Assembly: GCF_031157375.1 (NCBI RefSeq)
Contig: NZ_JAVIFV010000007.1
Span: 42,241 to 106,240, forward strand
Length of the DNA stretch: 64,000 bases
DNA from: Sphingosinicella sp. LHD-64
Lineage (GTDB): Bacteria > Pseudomonadota > Alphaproteobacteria > Sphingomonadales > Sphingomonadaceae
Direction of reading: 5' to 3'
Part shown: positions 44,412 to 53,596 of the stretch, one piece after another
Layout: every line of letters starts with the position of its first letter
How positions within the stretch are numbered: the first letter of the stretch is position 1
The notes under the pieces: model-generated
Seen by the model: only the letters and a program-made list of their open reading frames with translations
Told to the model about the DNA's origin: nothing
Databases searched by the model: none
Program-made: the position numbers and the translations under genes

Positions 44412-45137
44412 ATGACGGACATTTCCGACAAGGTCATTCTGATCACCGGCGCCTCGAGCGGCATCGGCGAGGCGACGGCGCGCGAGCTGGCCGCCCGCGG
44501 CGCCCGGCTCCTGCTCGGCGCGCGGCGCACCGACCGGCTGGAAAAGCTGGCCGCGGAGCTTGGCGGCGCGGTCGCCTTCCGCCGCCTCGACGTTTCGGAC
44601 CGCGCCGATTTCGAAGCGTTCGTGGCGGACGCCGAAGCGCGCTTCGGCCGGGTCGACGTGATCGTCAACAATGCCGGCGTCATGCCGCTGTCGCCGCTCG
44701 CCGCGCTCAAGACCGACGAATGGGACCGGATGATCGACGTCAACGTGCGCGGCGTGCTGAACGGCGTCGCCGCCGGCCTGCCGCGCTTCGTGGCGCAGGG
44801 CTCCGGCCAGTTCGTCAACGTCGCCTCATTGGGCGCGCATTATGTGGTGCCGACCGGCGCCGTCTATTGCGCCACCAAGTTCGCGGTCTGGGCGATCACC
44901 GACGGCATCCGCCAGGAGCACAAGGACGTGCGCGCGACGATCATCTCGCCGGGCGTCGTCGAAAGCGAGCTGGGCAGCGACATCACCGATGCGACCGCAT
45001 CGGCGGCGATGGAGGAGTTCCGCGCCGTCGCGATCACCCCCGACGCCATCGCCCGCGCGATCCGCTTCGCGATCGAGCAGCCGGACGACGTCGACGTGAG
45101 CGAGATCATCGTCCGCCCGACCCGCGGCGACTTCTGA
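44412..45137 (+). CDS. Short-chain dehydrogenase/reductase
   Basis: A 241-aa classical SDR: cofactor motif TGASSGIG (12-19), NNAG, and catalytic S139, Y152, K156 (SLGAH, YCATK). The Arg pair GARRTDR after the second beta strand favours NADPH. Probably a carbonyl or alcohol oxidoreductase under the divergent AraC protein. The start ATG 44412 is taken over the open extension to 44268, which runs through the repeat. Confidence 0.9.
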   Translation: MTDISDKVILITGASSGIGEATARELAARGARLLLGARRTDRLEKLAAELGGAVAFRRLDVSDRADFEAFVADAEARFGRVDVIVNNAGVMPLSPLAALKTDEWDRMIDVNVRGVLNGVAAGLPRFVAQGSGQFVNVASLGAHYVVPTGAVYCATKFAVWAITDGIRQEHKDVRATIISPGVVESELGSDITDATASAAMEEFRAVAITPDAIARAIRFAIEQPDDVDVSEIIVRPTRGDF

Positions 45138-45164
45138 TCAACCGGTGTCCGATCGGGCGCCAGT

Positions 45165-45194
45165 CCGGCTCCGGGGTGCCCGCTCCGGAGCCGG
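45165..45194. repeat. Inverted repeat after the SDR gene
   Basis: CCGGCTCCGG (45165-45174) and CCGGAGCCGG (45185-45194) are perfect 10-bp arms with a 10-base loop, ending where the AraC-type direct repeat begins. No T-run follows, but a hairpin here could attenuate read-through from the SDR gene. Confidence 0.5.
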
Positions 45195-45231
45195 AGGATC
45201 GTGCAAGAATGGCGGCGCATCTGTCTACCGC
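45192..45231 (+). promoter_or_regulatory. Direct repeat copy 2, candidate AraC-regulator site
   Basis: 36 of 40 bases match the unit at 44319-44358 in the same orientation. It lies 157 bases before the aldo-keto reductase ATG (45389), suggesting a second regulated promoter in the 251-bp gap 45138-45388. Confidence 0.6.
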
Positions 45232-45388
45232 GGACGCACGGGCGCAAGGCATAAGCAGGATGACGGTCCAAGTCCGGACCGGGCGGCCCCGACAAGGCCG
45301 CGATACCCGACATCGACAGGCATCGAAATCCTTGCGCGGCGCCGTGCCGCGCTGGCGGGCGGGTGGGGACAAAAAGGGAGACGGGACG

Positions 45389-46378
45389 ATGAAGCAGCGT
45401 CATCTGGGCAGCACCGGGCCGGTGGTTTCGGCGATCGGGCTGGGATGCATGGGCATGTCCGATTTCTACGGGCCGGCCGATCGGGGCGAGAGCCTCGCCA
45501 CCCTTGCCATGGCGGTCGAGCGCGGGATCACTCTCATCGACACCGGCGACTTCTACGGCATGGGCCATAACGAGATGCTGATCGGCGAGGCGCTGAAGAG
45601 GCTCGAGCGCGACCGGCTGACGCTGAGCGTCAAGTTCGGCGCGCTGCGCGATCCCGACATGGGCTGGTTCGGCTATGACGGCCGGCCCAAGGCGGTGAAG
45701 AACTTCGCGGCCTATTCGCTGAAGCGGCTCGGCACCGACGTGATCGACATCTACCGGCCGTCGCGGCTCGATCCGGAGGTGCCGATCGAGGACACGGTCG
45801 GCGCGGTCGCCGAGCTGATCCAGGCCGGCCATGTCCGCCATATCGGCCTCAGCGAAGTCAGCGCCGAGACGATCCGGCGGGCCCATGCGGTCCATCCGAT
45901 CAGCGACCTGCAGATCGAATATTCGCTGATCTCGCGGGGGATCGAGACGGAGATATTGCCGACCTGCTGGGAGCTCGGCATCGGCATCACCGGCTATGGC
46001 GTGCTCTCGCGCGGCCTGATCAGCGGCCATTGGTCGAAGGACCGCGCCGGGCAGGACTTCCGCGCGATGTCCCCGCGCTTCCAGGGCGGAAATCTCGACC
46101 ACAACCTCGCCCTGGTCGAGGCGCTGCGGCGGGTCGCCGAGGAGAAGGGCGTCAGCGTCGCCCAGATCGCCATCGCCTGGGTGCTCTCGCGCAGCGGCTG
46201 CATCGTGCCTTTGGTCGGCGCGCGGCGGCGCGAGCGGCTCGACGAGGCACTGGGCGCGCTCGAGGTCAGGCTGACCGAGGAGGATCTCGCCGCGATCGAG
46301 ACGGCGGTGCCCAAGGGCGCGGCGGCGGGCGAACGCTACCCCGCCGCCCAGCTCGCGCACATGGACAGCGAACGCTGA
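45389..46378 (+). CDS. Aldo/keto reductase with catalytic His replaced
   Basis: A 329-aa AKR of the YajO/AKR13-like group. D51, Y56 and K82 of the catalytic tetrad are visible ([16 protein letters not shown]), but the His position in the usual YxxHRxD reads YRPSRLD (S125). The NADPH-binding C-terminus includes [16 protein letters not shown]. Loss of the His is known in several AKR subgroups and alters, rather than abolishes, activity. It starts at ATG 45389 behind AGGGAGACGGG. The next reductase follows after 27 bases in the same operon. Confidence 0.9.
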   Translation: MKQRHLGSTGPVVSAIGLGCMGMSDFYGPADRGESLATLAMAVERGITLIDTGDFYGMGHNEMLIGEALKRLERDRLTLSVKFGALRDPDMGWFGYDGRPKAVKNFAAYSLKRLGTDVIDIYRPSRLDPEVPIEDTVGAVAELIQAGHVRHIGLSEVSAETIRRAHAVHPISDLQIEYSLISRGIETEILPTCWELGIGITGYGVLSRGLISGHWSKDRAGQDFRAMSPRFQGGNLDHNLALVEALRRVAEEKGVSVAQIAIAWVLSRSGCIVPLVGARRRERLDEALGALEVRLTEEDLAAIETAVPKGAAAGERYPAAQLAHMDSER

Positions 46379-46405
46379 CCCCTTTTCCGGACAAGGAACC
46401 GACCA

Positions 46406-47509
46406 ATGAACACCGACTATTACACGCTCGGCCGGACCGGCCTTCGGGTCAGCCGGCTGGCGCTCGGCACGATGACCTTCGGCACCGACTGGGGCTGGGG
46501 CGCGGACAAGGAGACGGCGCGCGCGTTGTTCAACGCCTATGCGGACGCCGGCGGCAATTTTTACGACACCGCCGACGGCTATACTGGCGGGATCAGTGAG
46601 ACCTGGCTTGGCGAGTTCATCGCCGAGCGGTCCTTGCGCGACCGTGCAGTGGTGGCGACCAAGTTCACCTTCAACGGCGAGCCCGGCAACCCCAATGCCG
46701 GCGGCAACGGGCGCAAGAACATCCTGCGCGCGGTCGACGCCTCGCTGAAGCGGCTCGGCACCGACTATATCGACCTCTACATCCTCCATTGCTGGGACCG
46801 CCTGACGCCCGCCGAGGAGGCGATGCGCACGCTCGACGATCTCGTCCGCGCCGGCAAGATCCGCCATGTCGGCCTCTCCGACGTGCCGGGCTGGTATGCG
46901 GGCCGGGCGCAGGCGGTGGCGGAGCTGAGGGGCTGGGAACCGGTCTCGTCGATCCAGCTCGAATATTCGCTCGTCCAGCGCAACATCGAGCATGAGTTCG
47001 TGCCGTTCGGCGCCGCCCATGGCGTCGGCGTCACGGTCTGGAGCCCGCTCGGCAGCGGCCTGCTTTCCGGCAAGTACAAGCCGGGCGCGCAAGGCCAGGG
47101 CCGGCTGGAGACGCTGCGCGGCTCGACCAATCCCGGCTTCCAGAAGTTCACCGAGCGCAACTGGCGGATCGTTGCCGAACTGGAGGCGGTTGCGAAGGAG
47201 GCCGGCCGGTCGATGGCGAGCGTCGCGCTCAACTGGGTGGCGAACCGGCCGGGCATCGCCTCGGTGATCCTCGGCGCGACGAAGGTGGATCAGCTCCAGG
47301 CCAATCTCGCCGCGCTCGACTTCACCCTCGATCCGGCGCTGACGGCGCGGCTCGACGAGGTGAGCCGGCCGGACACGCCCTTCCCCTACAGCTTCTTCGG
47401 GGACGAGACGCAGGGCATGATCACCGGCGGCGCGGCGGTCGGCGACAAGCCCGACGGCTATCGCGCCAATGTGCGCATCCCGGCCGGGGCGGGCGCCGGG
47501 GTCACCTAG
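46406..47509 (+). CDS. Aldo/keto reductase
   Basis: A 367-aa AKR with a full-looking tetrad: D54 and Y59 (FYDTADGYTGG), K86 (ATKFTF) and the His of YILHCWD. The cofactor region has SVILGATKVDQLQANL. It is the last gene of the AraC-facing cluster and probably reduces aldehydes or ketones with NADPH. Its stop overlaps the stop of the convergent gene at 47506 by four bases. Confidence 0.92.
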   Translation: MNTDYYTLGRTGLRVSRLALGTMTFGTDWGWGADKETARALFNAYADAGGNFYDTADGYTGGISETWLGEFIAERSLRDRAVVATKFTFNGEPGNPNAGGNGRKNILRAVDASLKRLGTDYIDLYILHCWDRLTPAEEAMRTLDDLVRAGKIRHVGLSDVPGWYAGRAQAVAELRGWEPVSSIQLEYSLVQRNIEHEFVPFGAAHGVGVTVWSPLGSGLLSGKYKPGAQGQGRLETLRGSTNPGFQKFTERNWRIVAELEAVAKEAGRSMASVALNWVANRPGIASVILGATKVDQLQANLAALDFTLDPALTARLDEVSRPDTPFPYSFFGDETQGMITGGAAVGDKPDGYRANVRIPAGAGAGVT

Positions 47510-48528
47510 CGCCCGACGGGCGGATTGGCCGCGGTGATTGCCTCTCCGGCGACGAGGAACTCGCGCGGCGGATCGCCGGCGGCGACGCGCAGGGGGCGGC
47601 CGCTCCACAGCGACAGGAAGGCGTGGATCTCGGTGGGCAGCGCATCATCGGGCGCGGCGACGTCGAGCGGTTGGCGCGCCTGGCCGGCCGGAGCGGCCGG
47701 CGCGGCGAGGTCCGTACAGCCCTCGGCGAAGCTGCGTGTGTCGCCGACGGTGCCGTCGGCGGCGACGGTCGATCTGAAATGGCCGCCGAGCGGGAAGCGG
47801 TCGCGCTGGGTCGCGGGGCTGATCTGATAGACGTCGACCGGCGCGCTCGCCGACGCCGGCGGGATGACGAAGACGTTGAACGGCTGGCCGCCGCAGGCCT
47901 GGTTCTCGAGGCCGTCGGTGGCGTCGCGCGCGGCCGCCATCCGCGCCTCGAGCGGGTTCAGCGCTGGCCGGTCGGCGCCGAGGAAGACATCGCGCGAGGT
48001 GACGCGCGTGCCGAGGATGTCGGCGCGGTAGACCGCGACCGGCCCGCTCTCGCCGCGGGCGTAGAAGATGATCCTCATGCCGTTGCCTTCGGGCGTGGCG
48101 ATCCAGCCAGCGATGCCGGCGCCTTCGGGATCGGAGACTCGGCTCAGCATGTCCTGCGTGCCGATGATGCCGGCGCGGGCGAGTGCGATGAGCAGCTGGC
48201 CGCGCTGGCCGGCGGCGGCGAGCTCGGCCCGTTGGGCGCCCGTCAGCGGCCCGGCGGGCGGCGTCAGGCGCGGCCGTTCCGGCTGGGCGGCGGGTTCGGC
48301 GGCCGGCGGCTCGGCGGGTTCGGTCTCCGGCGGGTCGGCCGGTGCCCCGGTGGCCGGCGGCTGCCCGGCAGGCGCGGCTGCGGGTTCCTGCGATGTGTCT
48401 TCAGGGTTGTCGTCGAGCTCGGACACCGCGGCGTTGAGATCGGAGAGACCCGTCGCCGGCGGCGTGTCCTGGGCGGGCGCGGCCATCGGCACGAGTGCGG
48501 CGGTGAGGAGCAGGGGAAGGAGACGCAT
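47506..48528 (-). CDS. Exported hypothetical protein with Pro/Glu-rich linker
   Basis: A 340-aa secreted protein: signal peptide (MRLLPLLLTAALVPMAAPAQ), a roughly 70-residue Pro-Ala-Glu-rich linker, then a globular part with WIATPEGNGMRIIFYARGESGPVAVYRADILGT and two cysteines (NQACGGQPF, AEGCTDL) that could pair. I cannot assign a family. Start ATG 48528; a start two codons upstream is also open. It is alone on the minus strand before the PilZ gene. Confidence 0.75.
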   Translation of the reverse strand: MRLLPLLLTAALVPMAAPAQDTPPATGLSDLNAAVSELDDNPEDTSQEPAAAPAGQPPATGAPADPPETEPAEPPAAEPAAQPERPRLTPPAGPLTGAQRAELAAAGQRGQLLIALARAGIIGTQDMLSRVSDPEGAGIAGWIATPEGNGMRIIFYARGESGPVAVYRADILGTRVTSRDVFLGADRPALNPLEARMAAARDATDGLENQACGGQPFNVFVIPPASASAPVDVYQISPATQRDRFPLGGHFRSTVAADGTVGDTRSFAEGCTDLAAPAAPAGQARQPLDVAAPDDALPTEIHAFLSLWSGRPLRVAAGDPPREFLVAGEAITAANPPVGR

Positions 48529-48644
48529 GCACATCCTCGAAGGCGGTGAACCATCGACGGGATGGACCTCGGCGGCGTGCCGATCAAGCCGCGTCCCGCA
48601 GGCGCCTTCAAAGCGCGGGTTTGAGGATGGTTCCGGTGGGCTGC

Positions 48645-48959
48645 TTAACCGACGGTGAGCTCACCGCCGAAGTTGAGGCCGATGCGACCGTCGCGGATCC
48701 AGCGGACGAAGGCCTGGATCGGGCTGCACGCCTCGAACCGGATCGTCACGTTCTCGCCGAGGCGCGGCAAGAGGTCGCTCTCGATCATCGTGCCGCGGCT
48801 GGAGATGTTCACCACCGGCACGACATAGACGGCGCCGCGGAAGAAGAGCGTTGCGCAGTCGACGAGGCCGCCATGCCGTTCCTCGCTGCGGTGGTCGGCG
48901 ATGCGCGGCTCGAGCCGCGTCACCATGTCGCCGGACAATTGAAAAGCGTGTGTCGCCAT
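48645..48959 (-). CDS. Single PilZ-domain protein
   Basis: A 104-aa protein that is essentially one PilZ-like domain: RIADHRSEERHGGLVDCATLF, VVNISSRGTMIESDLLPRLGENVTIRFE, VRWIRDGRIGLNFG. The NxSxxG motif is present, while the RxxxR arginines are degenerate (RSEER), so cyclic-di-GMP binding is uncertain. Start ATG 48959 (MATHAFQ); the frame opens to 49001. Confidence 0.78.
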   Translation of the reverse strand: MATHAFQLSGDMVTRLEPRIADHRSEERHGGLVDCATLFFRGAVYVVPVVNISSRGTMIESDLLPRLGENVTIRFEACSPIQAFVRWIRDGRIGLNFGGELTVG

Positions 48960-49107
48960 CGTCCCATCCCAGGCTGATCGGGACAGTATCCGCAAAAACA
49001 TTTACCGAAAGATGAGCGCGACTCCCCGCGTTAACCCTGTTTTTCCCGGGTGGCGGCGGGCGCATCCAGCGGATTCCAGCGTGGCGCGTGCTTGTTCAAG
49101 ACCACCT

Positions 49108-49227
49108 CGTCATTGCGAGGAGCGAAGCGACGAAGCAATCCAGTCTGGGTCGGAGGCGCCACTGGATTGCTTCGCGGAGTTTATCCTGAGCGCCGCCGCA
49201 GGCGGCGTCGAAGGGCTCGCAATGACG
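49108..49227. repeat. Dispersed cgtcattgcgagg repeat with a second repeat embedded
   Basis: Starts cgtcattgcgaggagcgaag and ends ctcgcaatgacg, the inverted ends of the same family as 61443-61527. Between the arms lies a gtttatcctgagc...gtcgaaggg unit of the other dispersed family (49179-49215). Confidence 0.7.
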
Positions 49228-49250
49228 TTGGTTCAGGTCAAGCCCGCCGA

Positions 49251-52200
49251 TCAATCCTCCATGTGGCCGACGGTCGCGGCGGCCGGATTGCTGCCGGCGC
49301 CGTCCTGTTCCCAGAAATAAGGCTGACGCTGGCGGTTGCCGGTGACCGTCTCGTCGAGCGTCGCGGCGTCGTAAAGCCGGCCGTTCAGCATGATCTGGAC
49401 GATATTGTCGGTGTTCTGGATATCCTCGAGCGGATTGGCGTCGAGGATGAGGAGGTCGGCGAGCTTGCCGGCCTCCAGGCTGCCGATGTCGGAAAAGCCG
49501 TACATCCGCGCGCCGTCGATCGTGCCGTGGCGCAGCGCCTCGAGCGGGCTCGCGCCGCCGCGGACGTGGCTCCAGATCTCCCAGTGGGCGGCGAGGCCCG
49601 GCTGCTGGCCGTGGCCGCCGATCGCGATCGGCACGCCGGCCTGGTACAGCCGGTGCGATTCCCGGGCGCTGTACTGGTCGGAGAACTGGTCGGCCGGAGC
49701 GATCACCGCGCGCACGCGGCCGGCGAGCGCCTCGGGCGGCGAATGGCGGGTGAGGAGCGGATGGTTCCACACCTGCTGCGCCTGGCTCCAGTAGGGATCG
49801 CCGGCGAGCCCGCCATAGGTGACGACCAGGGTCGGGTTGTAGCCGACGCGGGTCTGGCTGAAGAGGCTCACCAGATCGTTGTAGAGGCGCCGCTGCGGGA
49901 TATTGTGCTCGACGGTCGAATTGCCGTCCTGGATCAGGGTGACGTCGAGCTGGAACAGCGAGCCGCCCTCGGGGACGACGAGGATGTTCTCGGCACGGGC
50001 GGCGGCGGCGACCTGCTGGCGCTGGTTGCGACGCGGCTGGTTGTAGTTCTTGATCGAATGCGCACCTTCGATGCGCAGCCGCCGGATGTGGCCGAGCGCG
50101 TCGTCGTAGCTGTCGATGAGGGCGTAGCGGCCGGGCGAGCGGGCGCCGTAGACGATCTCGCCCGAGGAGAAGGTGCGCGGGGCGAGGATCACGCCGGCGC
50201 GCTGCATCTCGCCGGCGACGAAGATCTCGCTCGCCGTGCTCGACGGGTCGTGGACGGTGGTGACGCCGAGCGCGAGGTGGGAGAGCGCCGACCAGTTCTG
50301 CTGCGGGATCAGGTCGTCCTCGCCCTGGCCGCCATGGGCGTGGCCGTCGATCAGGCCGGGGATGATGGTGCGGCCCGCGACGTCGACGGTGCGCGCGCCG
50401 GCCGGGATCTGGACCGAGGCGCGCGGGCCGACGGCCTGGATGCGGTTGCCGTCGACGACGATCACGCCGTCCTCGATCACGCCGCCGTCGTCGCCCGCCA
50501 TGGTGACGATGCGCGCGCCGACGAGCGCGGTGACCCCCTGCGGCCGGTCGGCGGCGACGGTGATGGCGAGCGAGGTGCCGTCGGTCGGCACGCGATAGGC
50601 CTCGCCGCCCGGCGCGGTGCGCAGGAGGGAGGAGGCCACGGCGCTGTAGAGGTTCGGCCCCGTCGTCCAGGTCAGCGTCTGGCCGCCGCGGGTCCAGCCG
50701 GCATAGCTGCCGCCGTTGGCGGTCGCGCGGGTGACCGGCATCTGGTTGCCGCGCGCCGACAGGTTCAGCATGCCGACGCCGTTGAAGAAGGGCGTGACGA
50801 AGACGTTGTAGTCCTCGATGAAGGCGAGCGTCCCGCCGTCCGGCGAGATTTCGTAGCCGGTGACCATCTCGCCCTGCGCATGGTTGCGCCGGTTGCCGCC
50901 GGAGAGGTCGACGCTGATCAGCTTGCGCTTCTGTTCCTCGTTGACCTCGACGAAGACGCGGTCCGAGGCGGCGCCGAACTGCGGGTTGCCGCCGCTGGAG
51001 AGGATCCGGGTCAGTTCGCCGCCATTGGCGGGCACGCGGTAGACGCCGGTGGTCTCGGACCAGCGGTTCGACGTCAGCCCCTGCGACGCGCTCGATTCGA
51101 ACACGATGGTCGATCCGTCCGGCGAGAAGCGCGGGCGGCGGTAGTGGCCGGGTTGCCGCGTCACGGTGGTGAGCCCGCTGCCATCGGCGGCGACGGTGCG
51201 GACTTCGCCGAGCCGCTGGTCGTTCCACGACACGAAGACGATCCGGCTGCCGTCGCGCGACCAGGACGGGAAGAGCTGGAAGTCGCCGTCCTCGGCGGTG
51301 AGCAGGCGCGGGCTCGCATTGCCGGCCATGTCGCGGATGTAGAGCCGGCCCAGCGTTTCGAAGACGACGCGGCTGCCGTCCGGCGACACCGAGGCGAAGC
51401 GCGGCATCCGGGTGGTGAAGCTGTCAGGCGCGACCGCGACCGACGGGATTTGCGGATCGATCACGACGCGGGTGTCATTGACCTGGAACGGAATCTCCGC
51501 CGCAGCCGAGCCGTCGACGTTGACGCGGCGCAGCTTGCCGCCGGCCCAGAACACGATCGTGTTGCTGTCCGGCGTCCAGCCCATGTTCGGATAGACGCCA
51601 TGGACCGCCCAGGTCTCCTGCACGTCCTGGTCGAGATCGGCATAGACCTGGCGCTGCTCGCCGGTGCGCAGGTCGCGGACGAACAGGCGGCTGAGGCCCC
51701 CCGTGCGATGGACGAAGGCCAGCCAGCGCCCGTCCGGCGACGGCTCGGGCCGGACCGCGCCGCCGGGACCGCCGGCCACCTGGGTGCGCTCGCCGGAGGC
51801 CAGCTCGTAGCGCTCGATCGCGAACACCTCCTGGTTGGCGTCCTGCGCATATTCGAAGATGTTGCCGGGCGTCGTGTTGCGGCTGAAATAGATGTAGCGG
51901 CCGTCATGGCTGAACGCGGGCTCGCCCAGCTCCTTCTGGAACTGCGGGTTTGGGCGTTCGATCAAAGCGACGCCCTCGCCGGTGCCGCTGGCATGATAGA
52001 GCCAGATCTCGCCGGTGCCGAGCGAGCGCTGGGTGGTGAAATGCTTGCGTGCGGCGATGTAGCGGCCGTCCGGGCTCCAGGTCGGGTTGTTGAGCAGGCG
52101 GAAGGTCTCGCTGGTGATCGCCCGGGCGCCGGTGCCGTCGGTCGCCATCACCCAGATGTTGTCGCCGCCGCCGCGATCCGAGGTGAAGGCGATCTGGCGC

Positions 52201-52508
52201 CCGTCGGGCGAGAAGCGCGGCTGCATGTCGAAGGCGAGGCCGGAGGTGATCCGGCGCGGCATGCCGCCCTCGATCGGCATCGTGTAGATGTCGCCCAGGA
52301 GATCGAACGCGATCGTCCGCCCGTCCGGGCTGACGTCGACGTTCATCCATGTGCCCTCATCGGTGTTGATCTGCACCTGCCGCGTCCGCTGGCCCGGTGG
52401 CGCGTTGACGTCCCATTTCGGCTCCTCCCTGTCGCCGCGCTGGGCGACGGCGACCGTGGCTGTGGTGGAGACGAGCAGGAGCGTAAGCGCGGCAAAGCTG
52501 CGGATCAT
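49251..52508 (-). CDS. Exported beta-propeller amidohydrolase
   Basis: A 1085-aa protein with a signal peptide (MIRSFAALTLLLVSTTATVAVA), TolB/WD40-like propeller repeats over about residues 40-650 (recurring SPDGRxIAF and SWSRDGSRIVF units), and a C-terminal amidohydrolase domain (about 670-1060) with the metal site GLIDGHAHGG, later His residues (VEHNI, GGHGQQ) and the KLADLLILDANPL end. Such proteins are thought to be periplasmic peptidases or cyclic-amide hydrolases. No neighbour shares its strand closely. A GTG-free start at ATG 52508 gives the signal. Confidence 0.9.
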   Translation of the reverse strand: MIRSFAALTLLLVSTTATVAVAQRGDREEPKWDVNAPPGQRTRQVQINTDEGTWMNVDVSPDGRTIAFDLLGDIYTMPIEGGMPRRITSGLAFDMQPRFSPDGRQIAFTSDRGGGDNIWVMATDGTGARAITSETFRLLNNPTWSPDGRYIAARKHFTTQRSLGTGEIWLYHASGTGEGVALIERPNPQFQKELGEPAFSHDGRYIYFSRNTTPGNIFEYAQDANQEVFAIERYELASGERTQVAGGPGGAVRPEPSPDGRWLAFVHRTGGLSRLFVRDLRTGEQRQVYADLDQDVQETWAVHGVYPNMGWTPDSNTIVFWAGGKLRRVNVDGSAAAEIPFQVNDTRVVIDPQIPSVAVAPDSFTTRMPRFASVSPDGSRVVFETLGRLYIRDMAGNASPRLLTAEDGDFQLFPSWSRDGSRIVFVSWNDQRLGEVRTVAADGSGLTTVTRQPGHYRRPRFSPDGSTIVFESSASQGLTSNRWSETTGVYRVPANGGELTRILSSGGNPQFGAASDRVFVEVNEEQKRKLISVDLSGGNRRNHAQGEMVTGYEISPDGGTLAFIEDYNVFVTPFFNGVGMLNLSARGNQMPVTRATANGGSYAGWTRGGQTLTWTTGPNLYSAVASSLLRTAPGGEAYRVPTDGTSLAITVAADRPQGVTALVGARIVTMAGDDGGVIEDGVIVVDGNRIQAVGPRASVQIPAGARTVDVAGRTIIPGLIDGHAHGGQGEDDLIPQQNWSALSHLALGVTTVHDPSSTASEIFVAGEMQRAGVILAPRTFSSGEIVYGARSPGRYALIDSYDDALGHIRRLRIEGAHSIKNYNQPRRNQRQQVAAAARAENILVVPEGGSLFQLDVTLIQDGNSTVEHNIPQRRLYNDLVSLFSQTRVGYNPTLVVTYGGLAGDPYWSQAQQVWNHPLLTRHSPPEALAGRVRAVIAPADQFSDQYSARESHRLYQAGVPIAIGGHGQQPGLAAHWEIWSHVRGGASPLEALRHGTIDGARMYGFSDIGSLEAGKLADLLILDANPLEDIQNTDNIVQIMLNGRLYDAATLDETVTGNRQRQPYFWEQDGAGSNPAAATVGHMED

Positions 52509-52594
52509 GGCGTGGAAACCCCCTTGTAGGACTCGGCGCGGATGTGGGACGGCGCGGACGGTGCCCTATCCGGCTGAGACACGCAAGGCTGCGG

Positions 52595-53596
52595 CTAGAA
52601 CAGCCGCGTCAGCCAGTAGAAGGCGGCGCCGATGATCGCGGCGGCGGGCATGGTGACGATCCAGGCGATGACGATGTTGCCGGCGACGCCCCAGCGCACC
52701 GCCGAGGCGCGGCGCGCGGCGCCGACGCCCATGATGCAGCCGGTGATCGTGTGGGTGGTCGAGACCGGGATGCCGAGCCAGGTCGCCGAAAACAGCATGA
52801 TCGCGCCGCCCGTCTCCGCGCAGAAGCCCTGGTGCGGGGTCAGACGGGTGATGCGTGAGCCCATCGTGTGGACGATCCGCCAGCCGCCGAACAAAGTGCC
52901 GAGCCCCATCGCCGCCTGGGCCGAGAGCACCACCCAGAAGGGCACGTAGAACTCGCTGCCGAGCAGGCCCTGCGAGAAGAGCAGCACGGCGATGATCCCC
53001 ATCGTCTTCTGCGCGTCGTTGCCGCCATGGCCGAGCGAATAGGCGGCGGCCGAGACGAGCTGCATCCGGCGGAACGACTTGTCGGCGGTCGGCGCGTCGA
53101 CCCGGCGGAACAGCCAGGAGGTGAGGATCACCAGCAGCAGGGCGACGAACATGCCGAGCGTTGGCGACAGGAAGATCGCGACCGAGGTCTTGAGGACGCC
53201 GGACCCTTCGACCACCGCCAGGCCGCCCTTGGAGATGCCGGCGCCGAGCAGCCCGCCGATCAGCGCATGGCTGGAGCTGGAGGGGATGCCGAGCGCCCAG
53301 GTGATGAGGTTCCAGACGATCGCGCCCATCAGCGCGCCGAACACGACGGCGGGATCGATGATGTCGGCCGAGACGATGCCCTTGCCGATCGTCTCGGCGA
53401 CGTGGAGGCCGAAGAACAGGAAGGCGATGAAGTTGAAGAAGGCGGCCCAGGCGACCGCGACCTGCGGGCTCAGCACCCGGGTCGAGACCACCGTCGCGAT
53501 CGAATTGGCGGCGTCGTGCAGGCCGTTCAGGAAATCGAACAGCAGGGCGACGCCGATCAGCGCGACCAGCAGGTAGAAGGGGAGCGCGCCGTCCAT
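52595..53596 (-). CDS. pit: PiT-family inorganic phosphate transporter
   Basis: A 333-aa inner-membrane phosphate (metal-phosphate) symporter with about ten helices. The two PiT signatures are visible: GLHDAANSIATVVSTRVL near the N-terminus and GHGGNDAQKTMGIIAVLL in the second half. Its ATG overlaps the TGA of the NUDIX-DUF47 gene (TGATG), so the two are translated together, the usual pairing of Pit with a DUF47 accessory protein. Confidence 0.95.
   Translation of the reverse strand: MDGALPFYLLVALIGVALLFDFLNGLHDAANSIATVVSTRVLSPQVAVAWAAFFNFIAFLFFGLHVAETIGKGIVSADIIDPAVVFGALMGAIVWNLITWALGIPSSSSHALIGGLLGAGISKGGLAVVEGSGVLKTSVAIFLSPTLGMFVALLLVILTSWLFRRVDAPTADKSFRRMQLVSAAAYSLGHGGNDAQKTMGIIAVLLFSQGLLGSEFYVPFWVVLSAQAAMGLGTLFGGWRIVHTMGSRITRLTPHQGFCAETGGAIMLFSATWLGIPVSTTHTITGCIMGVGAARRASAVRWGVAGNIVIAWIVTMPAAAIIGAAFYWLTRLF

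Noticed and set aside
49050..52529. 1159-codon plus-strand frame over the amidohydrolase
   Set aside because: Antisense shadow: the minus-strand gene has signal peptide, propeller repeats and metal site.
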